DNA from: Flammula alnicola
Lineage: Eukaryota > Basidiomycota > Agaricomycetes > Agaricales > Strophariaceae
Length of the DNA: 64,000 nt
Assembly (NCBI GenBank): GCA_015499995.1
Contig: JADNRV010000188.1
Span: 30,916 to 94,915, forward strand
Direction of reading: 5' to 3'
The position numbers and the translations under genes are program-made. The notes below the pieces were generated by a model. The model did no database searches. It worked only from the letters and a program-made list of their open reading frames with translations, and was not told the origin of the DNA. Within the stretch, counting starts at the first letter, position 1, and every line of letters starts with the position of its first letter. Shown here one piece after another: positions 11,292 through 24,003 of the stretch.

Positions 11292-12466
11292 ATTTGCCGA
11301 CAGTGGTTCTCAGGATAAGCAGCTTGCACAAGGTAATAAAAGAAAGAAAGGAGAATGCATGTAAGGGGAGAGCTTAAGCGAGATTTAACCCCTGAGGATG
11401 GTGGGAGAGAACAGGAAAATATTCATCATGATGTTGTGTGGGGTCCGGCTCGGCATCTTTCCTGATCCGAAGCAGGTCAGGCGCCCACGTCGCGCGACGA
11501 TTAGCCGAGGACGCCGCACCATGATATTTCATCTTTATGGGCTCCAAGGACAGAAATAATTATCAAGCTGCGCATTTTCTATCAATATCAACTCGATAGT
11601 TGATCACGATATGATTTAAATGATACTTGCCAATATTTCACCCCCCTGAATGAGGGTTTGAGCTAAGGCAGTTCGCAAGTGCGAACCCGAATTGCCTGCT
11701 ATTAGTGGGCCACCTATTGGGAATCTGGGAGAAGTAATTAACTAGCGCTTCGGAATCGTTTTTGCAGAGTCTGAAACAGAAAGCGACTCGAGAACACACA
11801 CTGAGTGCTGCCGATAGTATTCGGTGATTTGTACGTTGGGTTACTCGTCTCCGTCATCAGCCAACATTTCAAGCGTTCGACAGTTAAAGGATGATTTATA
11901 CCAAGGAGAAAGTCGGCTACAACACAAGTCAAGTTAAATTGGCTACATGATGCATTGAACAACGCGACTCGTCTCACTGTGTAATATCAGTCCGTCATTC
12001 ACAATCACATCGGAACAACAGAATAGAAGTTCTGACGGCGTCGCCTGAGATAAGAAAAGAGCATCCAACTCCATAGATAACTGCTACTGCTACCATAGTC
12101 TCAACCTCGATCAGGATCTGATCAAAGGATCAGGTCCACTATAGGTACTCGTACAAAAAGTGGGAACATCAGTGCGTTTATTAGGGGGGAGCACATAATG
12201 TTCTGCAAGTCTTTTCTGCTCGAGATAAGTCTATTTTGACTCACTCCATACTGTATTAAATAATAGACAAGATGAATCCTCCAATAAAATGGTACACTTT
12301 GTACATGCAACTTGATCCATCTCACGGGAGACCCTTCGCGAGTTACAAAATCAGTCAAATTTAATGAAATAGGAACGTTCTAAATATTATACAGGTTAAA
12401 CGACATTAAGACTTCGACATAGATGTAAATAGCATATGCATGTGTAAGATAAATGCAGCAAAGAAC
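11292..12466. other. Intergenic; no gene seen
   Basis: Spacer between the isomerase promoter and the 3' end of the A-T-R enzyme gene. Short open frames on the minus strand (11738-11977, 12122-12358) have no recognisable motif or splice partner and are not called. Confidence 0.4.
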
Positions 12467-15400
12467 TCAGTTGAACAGGCCGGCAGACTTCCAGTACTTG
12501 ACCCACAAGTGCGCCTGAGCATCTCCGATAGAAGGCAACTCCTTCATCGTCTTGCTTATGCCTTGCGCCTTAGTGGTCGAGAATTCGGCCATACCACCGC
12601 TCTCGTTGCCTTTCCTTTGGCCTGAGCGAAGAGCTGCATCAGCGTTGGAGGTGGCCTGGAAGAACTGCAAGAGTTTGATGGCGGGCTGATGGAAAGCGTC
12701 AGTGACAGGGATAAAGAAGGGTAATGGTATAATGGTATCGCTTACAATTTGCTTGATGTCCTCGTCTTTGGCACCAGTGGCGCGCGACTCGAGAAGCGAG
12801 AACCATTCCTGGACAGGGACGATGGGGAGCTTGCTTGAGACGACTCCCTCGGAAACGAGCCCGTCGTTGATGGCGGAGGCGAGGCTGTTGAAAGCAACGG
12901 GCCTAGGGTGGACGATGTTAAGAGCAGCTGGGGACTCGGAGCTTAAGGCGACGTCGATGATGCTCTGGGCGACACCGTCCATGGGGACCCATGAAGAGGT
13001 CTAGGGAAATGTGATCAGCAAACAGGACAAAGAATTCAAGAAAAAGTATCCTTACTCCGACCAAGGATGGAAGGGCATTCAGGGCAATACTGGACTTGAC
13101 GAGGATTGGCACCCAGTCAGTGATAGCCCATGCACCGTTGGGTTTACCTCCCGCAATCTGGCCGACCCTGAACGAAGTGGCCTTGATTCCGCTCTGTGAC
13201 AGAATCTGTAGCAGATAATCATTGTTAGAACAGGTAAAGTCAACCTAAAAATGATAATACAGACCCTTTCTGTGACATATTTGGACTCTCCGTAACCAGT
13301 ACCGACGGAGTACTGAGCATCCAAGAGGACTTCCTCGGGGTATGGTCCTCGGCTCCTGTCCCATGAAATACCGGAAGCGACGGAAGAGGTGAACATGAAC
13401 TTCACGGAGGATCCGTAGGAGCTTGCGCGCGCAAGGTCAACAAGGTTGCGAGTACCACGAACATTGGGTTCGAAGGAGGCAAGCGACAAGTTGAAGTCCA
13501 ACCTCCAGGCGGTGTGGATGATGACGGTGATGTTGTTGAGCAGCTATAAAATCATGTTATTGAAGTTACTGGATTCAAAGAAGAGAAAAAAAGACTAACC
13601 TCTTGGTAGACCTCCTTGGAAAGTCCCAAATTCTTCTGGGTGATATCACCTTCCAAGAACACCAACTTCTCGGACGACAGAAGCCCGGTGTCGAAACCTT
13701 TATCAGTGAAGCGCTCGGTATGCTTCGAGAGAGGGTTTCCTGAGACACGGTTGAGGGCGTAGATCTTGGTGACCGAAGGGTCGCGCAATAGAGTCTCCGT
13801 AATCTGAGATCCCAGGTTTCCGGTGGAACCGGTGATAAGCACCTGGGTTCCGTTTGCAGCAACTCCAGCGGAGATGGGCGCCGAGAGACCAGTGTTGTAT
13901 TTGGCAATCATTTCCTCGACGACATCTGACCTGTTGGCTGACGCTTTGACACTGTCTGGGTCGATAACGGTTGCGACGAGGAACTCCGAGAGACTCTCGA
14001 TGGTGGGGTGCTGGTAAATCGTGTTCTGAGAAACAAACTCGGCTGCCTTGGCGGTGTCTTCGTCGGATTGCAAAGCGCCCACAATGCGGCGGCGGAGAAT
14101 GGTTGCGCCCAAACTAGAGAAAAACTAGGTGAATATCGGCATTACGGGACAGCTAGCTGCTAATTACCTGTCCATCCCTTGTTCGAACAAGTCTCCCGTG
14201 ATGCTGAAAGTGATATCAGGGAGGACGTCTTCGATTTGCTCCTTCAACCATTTGTCGGTTTCTTCCTTCGTCCAGGCCGGGGGAGGAGGGACAGCTTCAG
14301 CACCAGCCGCAGATTCAATCGTGGCATAGCTACAAGGGAAATTCAGCGGGGGAGTTTGAGTAGTAACGCAGGAGACCTACAGAGCCTCGATATCGTCATT
14401 GTACACGGTCAATGCAGCCTTCCTCATGACTGTGCCCTTTCCAGCGCGGGGAAGAGGCCTGTTGGGGTCGGTAATGAGGATCAATTCCTTGAAGACCTTG
14501 CTGAAGGCTGGTGCAACACGGTTGGCCTCTTCGACGATCGGCCTGCTTCGAATGAGTATAATAAACAACCGAGTTGGGAAGAAATATACTCACCAGACCA
14601 AGTTTCGTGCCTTGATCACCTCAGCCTCGTTCGAGACATCGACAGCGTACGGTGGCTTAAGTTCAATGAGGACTCCAGGTTGGTCGTGCTCGCGTCCAAA
14701 CATGATGACGCCCATGACGCTGTAGAGACTGTCAGCACAGAGTGAATCAATAGTGAAGAAGTAAACGCACTATGGGCTGTTCGAGATGATGTTCTCCATT
14801 GGCGCCGGGACAGTCTTCTCTCCGGAAGTGTGGATGATCACATCGTCCTTCCTTCCAACGCTATGATATGCGTCAATAATCGAACGCAGAAGATAGAGAA
14901 ATGAGGAACGTACATCCTCCAGAACCCTGGCACAGTCGGGTGCGGGATGAACAAGTCGGAAGTGGCGTACCCCTTCTCGTCACCCATGTTCTCAACGGAG
15001 ACCTGGTGGAACTCGTTCGTCTGAATGGGAGTATTAGGGATTAAGACACAAGGAATTCAAGGATCTACGTACCAAGAACTGGCACTCAAAGCTACCATCG
15101 CCTTGGGGTTCCCAACGAACATTAAGGCGCTCGTCAAGAGCAAACCACTCCCAGTCATTCTCGCCTCCAGGTCTGCGCGCCATGTAGGTCGGGCCACCGA
15201 ATTCTGTTCCGCCGTAGATAGGAGCAAGCGTGACTCCTGCACTGGTCATAAAGTTTCCGAGCTTGGTAGGAACGGATCCTCCGGAGTAGCCCTAAGGAAG
15301 GAAGGACTGAGACACACGGAGCTGGAAAAAAATCGATACGAACATACCACCATCTTCAAAGTAGCAAGGAAATCGACAGATTCTTTATCTTGAGCCCAAA

Positions 15401-16417
15401 TTGCCAAAAGAGTAGGGATAGTGATGAGGGACATGGCCTTGGTCCTTCGGAGATGGTCGATGATGTTGTCTGGGGTAGGCATGATGGGGAGCATCGAAGG
15501 AGATGTAGCTACGGGAGGGTACAGGATGACAGGGCTCAAAGCATATGTCGCGTGGATGATACTTGCGATGACACCCAAAGTGTGGAATGGCGGAAGGTGC
15601 ATGCAACCAATGCTCCAGCCAGACATTTCAGGCATCGGCGCTAAATTTAACAGATGAATATAAACCCCCAACTCTGACAGAAGTATGGACTCACGGAAAG
15701 AAGCCCAGTGACATATAATCCTGAAAGTCTCCTTGATAGACTTCGGAAAACCAGTACTCCCAGAAGAGTGCAAGTAGAGCAAGGCGTCATCCAGGGCAGG
15801 ACGAACTGCGACCTTCGGATATTCCTCGAAAGGATCCTCTGGCTTCTCGTGTCCAAGCTTGGGGAAGATCTTGGACAGAGGTGGCATCTCGAGAACCTCT
15901 AATGCGAATTCAGGAGAGTCCTTAGCGAGGTCGGCCTTGATTTCAGACACGAGTGTCTTGAGTGTCTCTTGCGTGGTGAGCAGCTTGTGGCAGTTGACTT
16001 CCTTGAGCATCTTGATGATGGCAGGTGCTATGTTACGAGGAGACATGAGGAATGGCTGCAGGGGGAGGCCTTGTTAGACGAATTCATAGAGAACACGATT
16101 GTTACTTACAACTACACCTCCCCTCATTAAGCCCAAAGAGACGGCATGATACAAGAGACTGTCTGAGAGGGCAACGACTGCGATGATCTCTCCTTCCGGG
16201 CCCTGGCGTCCTGGGCGGAAATAGTGGGCTACTCGATCGGCCGCACGACGGAATTCGAAGTAAGATATATTGGTGATATCCGATGCTCCGTCTTCATGGA
16301 ACGAGTAGAGTGGGTATTGGGGTTGTGCTTGGCGTGGAAGTCGAAGACTTCTGGCAAGGTGACCGAGCCGTCCGTAGGAGGAATAACACCGTCTGCAGCG
16401 AAAGTTAACTTCGACAT
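12467..16417 (-). CDS. NRPS-like adenylation-thiolation-reductase enzyme (carboxylic acid reductase type), one apparent frameshift
   Basis: About 15 exons. Order: adenylation domain (LPEVFDFHAKHNP at the start, ATP loop YLHSSGSTGFPKSI, YGGTEFGGP, GRKDDVIIHTSGEKTVP), carrier domain with the phosphopantetheine serine in DLFEQGMDSLGAT, then a Rossmann thioester reductase (ITGSTGNLGSQI, KFMFTSSVASG, catalytic YGESKYVTER). Such enzymes activate a carboxylic acid, load it on the carrier arm and release it reductively as an aldehyde. No condensation domain. All splice joints downstream of the first exon keep frame, but at 16318-16321 a run of four G on the plus strand must have been five for HAKHNP to join QYPLYSFHED. 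Either an assembly error or an inactivating change. Substrate not predictable from the sequence. Confidence 0.85.
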
Positions 16418-19400
16418 TGTAGTTGAAGTTTCAAGTGAGTGGATGGTTTTTTGAAGCTTCCAAGGTCGTCCTTATATGGGGAACCATAACTGCCTTGATG
16501 TGTGTGAGATCAATGTAAAGATGTTCTTGTCATCGGGAATCTGTTAGCCTGTTTCGCAGATGTTCAGCCATTCCTGTATTTTTAGTGACGGGGTAAGCCG
16601 TGAATATGATGTTACTTGCGGGGCGACAGAATCACCCTTCATCAAGGGTTCGGCCAGGAAACCGACGGTGGCACACCGGGTGCCAGCACAAATGCGATTC
16701 CGAGTCCGCTAAAAAAAACTCCGTGTGCACATGACCATACACCAAAAGAGGAAGGAAGTTCTATTTCGGGAACACGTTCATTTATCCATCAGGTCACCAG
16801 CGTACTTTGAGCGCACTGTTCAAAATCTCCCAGAACAAAGGTTGTGTTACAGTTTCTCAGAGATTTCCTTCGTGGATTGGTACAGTAAAGAAACCAGGCC
16901 GGGCTCGGGATCGGGTTTGGTGTTCCAAGAGCGCCCCGTTGTAGCCGCCATCTAATACAAAACTCCCTGAAAAGACGGAATATGGGGATAATGGTAACTC
17001 AGTGTTTCTGGACATCACAAGTTGCCCGAGCGCAATCATCTGTGACCGATACAGCATGCGATACTTGACGTGATGCGTTGAACATGGGGTATAGTTTCTT
17101 CTTGCCGCTCGTCAATATACAGACTGACCCTTGAGTGGGTCCGGGTTTGTGAATGCAGATTTATGCGTCATTGATCACCGCTACTCTGCAACAATTGACT
17201 ATCGTACTTACGACATATATTCTCGAAGGATTTCATTGGTTATGTAGATGGCCGCTGTCTCCAGTATCCATCAAACTGTAACATGAGCATGTATGCCATT
17301 TGGCAGTGTTGTGTTGTGAATATCTCGATCTAACTCGGGTTTTTGAAGCGTTTCTGATTACGGGTCGATGGAACATCTACTGTCAATAGGCGCAGCGTGT
17401 CGACATCACGGAACGCTGGAAGAGGAAAGTCCATGTAGGGCGGCATGCTTTACACTTGCTTTACACTCCAAGAAGACAGTGTCAATATACATATTCACAG
17501 GCCGTGGCAAGCTCGCTTAACTGCTATCGACGTCGTCGTATGGTGCTTCTTCTTGTGGGCTCAACCGAATTAAATATATCATGGTATAGAGTAGTCTCGG
17601 ATGGCGTTTGACATGGCTTATTTTGGCTGTAGCTTCCTGGACCCTATTTTAAGTCAGAGGAAGAGCAGTCTCGGTACGAATGAGCCATTCGGTTTCTTGA
17701 GCGAATGAATGTGACAAGTGCTGCAGGCAGCAAGATGTATTGCATCTCACAGCTCAATCACCTAATTGTTGATGTTAAGAACTGTAGCATCATATGATGA
17801 TCACCATGAAATGTTCGTTATTAACCCCAAGAAGCATCAAGAAGTGGAGATTCGCGTCCATGTCAGGGACGAGAGTTTGACTCGGCAAAGTCGAACGGTC
17901 CTGTCAACCAAGACAATCTCAGTCGAAATATCCGAGACACTTGAGATAGAGCCAATCAGGAGTCAATGCGAACTGCGCTTTATTGTTGAAGTGATGTTCT
18001 CATGTTCTCATACAGTTTCCAAGCTAAAGGATAACGTTTGCCATATAAGCTTCCCGCAATGGGAGAAGTGGATATTGAAATGCACAGAACAAAGGTGCGT
18101 ATCTTGATATTTTACGCTTATCGTCATGCTATGCCACAGAGGATCCCGAGCGACGACATTTTGGACTGGGGTATATCACGGGGACTCGGGCTCGGCTACT
18201 ATTTTTAGGCGCCTGTCATTAGAACCGCTGTCACGAATAGTACATACCAGATCGTAGCCATTAGCTATTCGACAGTATACAATAGCGATCGTCGAGTCAT
18301 TTAGTTCTATTTAGACTCGGGGTACATTACGACGAGCGGATATCGTAGAATTATTTCGTTTAAAGACGGATCATGCTTTCTAGATCTGTCTGTACCTTTA
18401 TGTCGCCGAGGTTGAATGTAACCACGAACGATGAGAATTTACTATCGTCAATTTATCTAGCGTGGGTAAGGCGCCTATAGCTGCATGCGATACTCCTGAT
18501 TTCATGGAGCGTACAGCACTGAATTGCAATGGCGAACAACGGTCTCTGTGGAGACCCTTTCATTCGTGGGTAGGACATTTTCATTTGGGGTATCAGAGAA
18601 GAGAGTTGGCAGATCTGTAGCCATTCCATCAAATAAACGAGAAGTTTGTCAAGAAGATGAACAATTGCATCAAGGAGACGGGTAAGAAGACTGATGCAAC
18701 ATCATACATACGCAGGAAGTTTCCCCGTGCAATTGCAGTTTTCCGTGCTCGACGGTAGATATCACACGGCACTTATCTTGGAGATTGAGTTTAATAGTAT
18801 AAAATTATTTCCCAGTGGCTATTATGGCATGACTTCGGCGACGATTCATGTTCACTGGCGCGCAACGCCCAGGAAGTCAACTTTCTGAATGTCTTTGGCC
18901 TTCTAATAGCAACCATATTTAGCGGACTTCTCTGATATCAGTCGCTCTTTTCCCATCTTCTACTGAAAATCTCATGAGTTATTATTATATATTTGGGGAT
19001 TTATTTCGCTCAAAGCTCACACTCAAATGCGAAGTGGTTTCAGGCAGGAAACGTATCAAGTTTTGATATTAAGTAATTTCAGCCATCTCTTGCTGGTCTT
19101 GTCTGCTAGACTTCCATTCTTTAATTTAAGCAATACGCGTCGACGCGTCTACCCCAGACCCTAATTTTGAATGCAATAAGCACCGACGCGACGCGTTTAA
19201 TTAGCCACGTGATTTCGGCGCTGGGTCATCGAGGCCGATCACCGAAGCCCACTGCGCCGCATTTGCCAATTCTCGACATTGTTTATTCAGTCAACTACCT
19301 GACGCAACGGCGATCGCTTAACCGCCCTCAATTAGCCTGACATAATGTGACAATGGAGAAACATTGAAGTTATTATAAGTCCAGAGAAGACTTCACTGAG

Positions 19401-20098
19401 TCGGCTAGTATGTTAGATGAGAAATCGATTTAGCCAGGGGCATATTGGGGGTAACTCATACGGCCATGAGATCGGCTATGAGGCCGAGATATCAGGGACA
19501 CTTTCAATTAAGGACATACTGTGCCTATATGAAATACCAAATGCGTCTTAGTCTTGGAACCGACGGTGTAAGCAGGAATTCGGGACGTCATATTCTTCAA
19601 GATTCCATCTCCTCGACATGATTCCTAAAGAACTAATCTACAGCCTGACACACCGTTTTTATCCTGGCGAAATAATTCCACGTGATGTGGCCTTGGTTGA
19701 AGGGCCTTAAAGGGCTTACCGTGTAGTCTGCGCAAGCATTATTTCACCTCGATGAAGTGTTCAAGAAGAAAAAAACGCGATGTCTTACCGAAGTCATGTA
19801 TGACGTCGGCGACGGTGTGGCATTGAGTTGATCATCCCCTTACAGTCGATTGTCTGGAATAATGCACTACATATACGTATGGAGATCAGGTATCACACAG
19901 GGACTACTGTCAGAGGGCATTGCACCGACTCGGCTTCGGGGATATGAGAAAGCGCGGCCAGAGGTATGTACGTACGTGCAGTATACTCATATGACAACAT
20001 CACCAGACTGCAGTGCCAAAAAACAAGAGATTTGCATTAACGTCATCCTGTGTCTATATACAACGCGGAACCCATGATATTATCTCAACAGAGGCGCT
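16418..20098. other. Long intergenic stretch; no gene seen
   Basis: About 3.7 kb without a supported gene. Short frames at 16616-16955, 17766-18107 and 18694-18888 have no family motif, no splice partner and ordinary composition. Around 19125-19200 several acgcgt-type palindromes cluster. No terminal repeats of a mobile element were found by eye. Confidence 0.4.
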
Positions 20099-22168
20099 TC
20101 AAGAAGTTTTGCCAACCTCCCCTAGACGGTCTTGCTCTTCGGGGTTCCATCCTTTCGATTTGATGTCCTGAAGGACGGAGTCCGCAAGCTGGCGCACAGC
20201 AACACCTTCCTTGTTCTTGTAGAAGATGATGTCTCCCTCGTCCTCGATGAATTGGCACTCAGTGAAGGAGCGGTAAAGGGCGTAGAAAGTGGGCTAGAGA
20301 ATAGGTTTATGAGTTAGAAAGTATTCAGGCGAAATGTGGATTTCTCCGTACCGTCGAATCGTAATTGTAGTCTTCTTTCAGGACCGATCTAACGGCCTTG
20401 GTGATCTCAGGGCCGTTGTCTATGATTCCGGAAGGAAGCATCAGCGATGTTCCTTAACTCTCCCGGGGATTGTCTTACAGAATGGAGCCCTCAAGAAGAA
20501 ATCTGGTGAACGAGTTGTCAGAAAAAACGAAGTCACTGATACATGAATCAAAACTTACGGTGAGCGACGTGGTCGTGGCTGATGTTGTGGAAGAAGAACC
20601 TTCCCATCCATCCAAGAAGAGGCCTGTCAACGGTAGCAGCAGCACCGCGGAGGAACGACCACTCTCCCTTCCTGTAGTGAGGGATGGTGGGATCGGAGTG
20701 GTGCAAGAAAGTGAACATGACGATCCTATTTTGCAGAAGGTTTGGTCAGGACTTCGATTTTTCGGGACACATCCTAACTTACCAGTGGTTTACAAGCTAG
20801 CGGAACTTAGTCAACTAAAAAACATCCAGTGTTGTTTGAGAGATTCTCACCAAGTAAGGAACCAAGTAGTGCCACAAGAAGAACTCTCTGCCCATGTAGT
20901 AGAGGAACGACACCATGGCGGTAAGGCCGACGTTAGACAAGAAGATAGAGAAGCCTGTGCAGTAAAATTAAACAGTTAGGGTCGATATCAGAGTTATGAG
21001 ACAGAGTTTCGCCTACGTTGCTCTGGCTTGAACAAAGGAGAGTTCGGGTTGAAGTGGTTAGTTCCTGAAGGGTACATCGGGGAGCCCATGGTGTTTTGTC
21101 TGCCATTTCCTCAAGATCAGTACAGTAAAACAATCCAAATCCTCGGGGGAACATACGCAAGATACACCCACCAGCCGCTGTTTAATTTCTGCGTTAGACA
21201 CTGGCCTTATGGTGTCGGGAATAAGGGGAAAGACTCACAAGCCTTGCATAATGAACATCCTGTAGAGCGAGTAAAGAGGGGTTTCTTCGAAGATCTCCGC
21301 GTAGTCGGCCTTTGTCGCAGTCTTCTCGTCTGGGAGTTTGAACTGGCTACGGGTATATGGAACGTAGTTCTCGTCGCGCTCCATCGAGGCAGTCGCTTTC
21401 TGATAATAGGAGAGGTGGATAAGTAGGAAGCACAAGCTAAATGATGGTAGTACGCGAGAGGCTTACATGGTGGGCGTGATGGGTCGAGCGCCAAGCATAG
21501 TAAGGAATGAGCAACCACTAAGACAGATATTTATGTCAGTATTCTGAGTCCAGTCGAGTAAGTCCTCAGACAGAATTCTCACATTATGAAGTATGAAACC
21601 GACAGTGTTGTTGACCCTGTTGTCCTCAAACAAAGAGGTGTGTCCACAATCGTGGCCTTTAGTACATCTTCAGTCGTGTGTTTTGAGTCAAATAAGAGAG
21701 GACAACCACGCACCGAGACAGAAGAGCCCGGCGTTTACAAGACCCTGGACCCACCAGTAGAGGAGCCACAACGAGCCCTTCACAGCCGCCTTCTGTAATC
21801 CGCCAGTGACAAGACCCCCAAAGTCGCCCGCTGCCCAGGGTGTGATGGAGGTCGAGAACTTGTACAAAAACAGAGTGAAGACAATGTCACGAACGACATA
21901 TAGCGCTGCCCTCGTCTCGTTCTCTGCGATGATGAGGATTATCAATGAGCCTTTTCCGCAAGACATTGAAGAGTAGATGAGACATACTCTTGAGGAGGTG
22001 CTTGGGGACCGCATCATGAATTTCCTTCAAGGTAACAGTAGGAGGCGCGAAGGGTTTATTGAGCCTTTGGTAAAAGCATCACAGTGAGCGGTGCATTGAA
22101 GGGGAGGTCATCAGCGTGAGAAGACGCTCTTACCTTGCCTCGTATTCAGGCCCGTTTCGAAAATACAT
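20099..22168 (-). CDS. Delta-12 fatty acid desaturase, 14 exons, 427 aa
   Basis: Membrane di-iron enzyme of the endoplasmic reticulum converting oleate to linoleate. Exons (minus) 22168-22134, 22064-21988, 21923-21714, 21656-21583, 21517-21467, 21399-21239, 21177-21157, 21099-21017, 20954-20851, 20796-20783, 20725-20559, 20502-20479, 20419-20352, 20293-20099 sum to 1,284 nt. The three histidine boxes are complete: GHDCGH, the HHAHH of WRSTHHAHHKATASM, and the HVAHH of FHNISHDHVAHHFF. Other matches are NYVPYTRSQFKLP and HHSDPTIPHYRKGEW. Four hydrophobic stretches flank the boxes. Three exons are very short (14, 21 and 24 nt). The start MYFRNGPEYEARLNKPFAPP fits the family N-terminus. Fungal orthologues are often named FAD2 or OLE2. 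Confidence 0.93.
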
Positions 22169-24003
22169 CGCAACGAGAATGAGGGAGGACGAATAGCAAA
22201 AATCACCAGTGGAGAATATCTACTGGGATAAGAGGGGGTAAAGTCAGACTGGACGAGATCCGTCGACCCTATAAACCTTGCTTCCGGCACTTCTGAACTG
22301 ATGGATCAAAATAAGTGGCAATCAAAATGGTTCGAGGTAACATATTCTCCAGGCGGAAGGGAGACTCTCACTGGCACAGAGTGAACATGTTGCTTATAAC
22401 TTGGCTTCTCCGTGAGAAATACGCCGTGAACTTCGTACCCTGTCTCCCAAATATCCTGAGTAGTTCGAATACTCCTAGAGATTTCGAGCTTGTGTCCAGA
22501 TGCATAAAACCTTTCCATTTTGGCTATTAGCTGTATTAACTGTTTTATCCAGCGGTTTTATTTCTCGAAACGAAGAAAGCGGAGTATGATAAATACCATG
22601 AAAGTTCCGACTGGCCATTTCCTCATCCCCAAATATTCTCCAGGCCCGGCATGGCGGCATTCTTGAAAGCACGAACTGGCTCGCATGATAGGACCGGTTT
22701 TCTGCGACAACCCGGAAACTTTGAGGTAGGAAATCACGAGTTAGTAACTATAACCGCTGGTTCGATGGTTGGTTCGACGTCAAAAGAACTCGGATCCGCC
22801 AGGAACGGGTAATAGTAGCTCGGTATTTGCACTTGCTTGCCCACATTTGATCCTCACTGAAATAGTGACGTCCAGTGGAGAGCGGCGAGAAAGCATCACG
22901 GACAACTTTAATTAGCAACTCAATCACTCAGAATCACTCCCAGGGTTGAATATCACCTGAAAGAACAGTCAGTTCGCGACTCCAGCCAGCCGAAGTGGAC
23001 TCGGGGTCACCAAAGGAAAACGGGTAACGATACTGAATCGAAAGTCCTCCAACGAACCAGCCGCAGTCCTCATCGCGCTCAAGTTCAGTACTTGAATCCC
23101 TCTTATCTGGGTGCTAGTATCATCATTCATTTCAAATCATACAGTAATGTCAAGCTAAGTATTTACACCTTCAAAGATTGATCAAGCCCTAGCAGCATGA
23201 ATTCTAATAATAGCTGCGCACGTCACCGTACCATCCCCGAACTTTGAGCCCAAAAGAACGACACTCGGTAGGACGCAGAGTTAACATACGAGGGCAGAGA
23301 AATCATATGCATCGCAGCGAACCATACTTAGTAGTGAAGTAGTGACCTACGCAGCTCTGTGCTAAATTTCTTTATATGCCGGGGTCGACGTTACTGAACG
23401 TCGATCATCATGGTCAATTGGTCATCTGTCCATCTTAGCCACATTCAAAATTCAAACTTCAAAATATATCAGACAAGTCCAAATCGACGCCAGTTTAAAA
23501 GTAGCCAATGAAGAGATGGCGCAGGGGATGGTCACGGCCCACCAATAGAAACACGCTCAAACTCATGCACCAAGCAAACAATCGCGATTCGCAGAAACGA
23601 TCCCCAACTCACCACCCACCAAACTTCAAAGCAAGAGGAAAAAGGATATATAAAAGATTATAAAACAAAAAAAAAACAGAGAGATAAAGAAGGCGATGTC
23701 AGGTTCCTCATAAAAGGCCGGATAGAGGGAGAATTCAGAAACAAGCAAACACCTCCGCTTCCCTCCCCAAAAGAGGATGAGAAGCATCAACGCGCCAGAT
23801 CTAAAACATCCAAGTCTACGTACCCCAACGGGGAGAATTCCTTATCCCGAAAAGACCGCGTCTCGATATCATACACCATGATCACACCGTTCCTCATCTT
23901 CGAGGCCTCCTAAAACCACATTCAATTCCGAGCATGTTCGTGTCGTTCGTCCGAAAGGCGTGGGGGATGCCGACAGCTTTCTGAACTTCCTCAAACACAC
24001 TTT
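22169..24003. other. Intergenic; no gene seen
   Basis: Promoter side of the desaturase and 3' side of the aconitase gene. Small frames at 22306-22672 overlap on both strands without motifs. An A-rich stretch lies at about 23640-23690. Confidence 0.4.

Noticed and set aside
11738..12358. Two short minus-strand frames between isomerase and A-T-R genes
   Set aside because: No conserved motif and no splice partners.
17766..18107. 113-codon plus-strand frame
   Set aside because: No motif, no splice partner, composition as in spacer.
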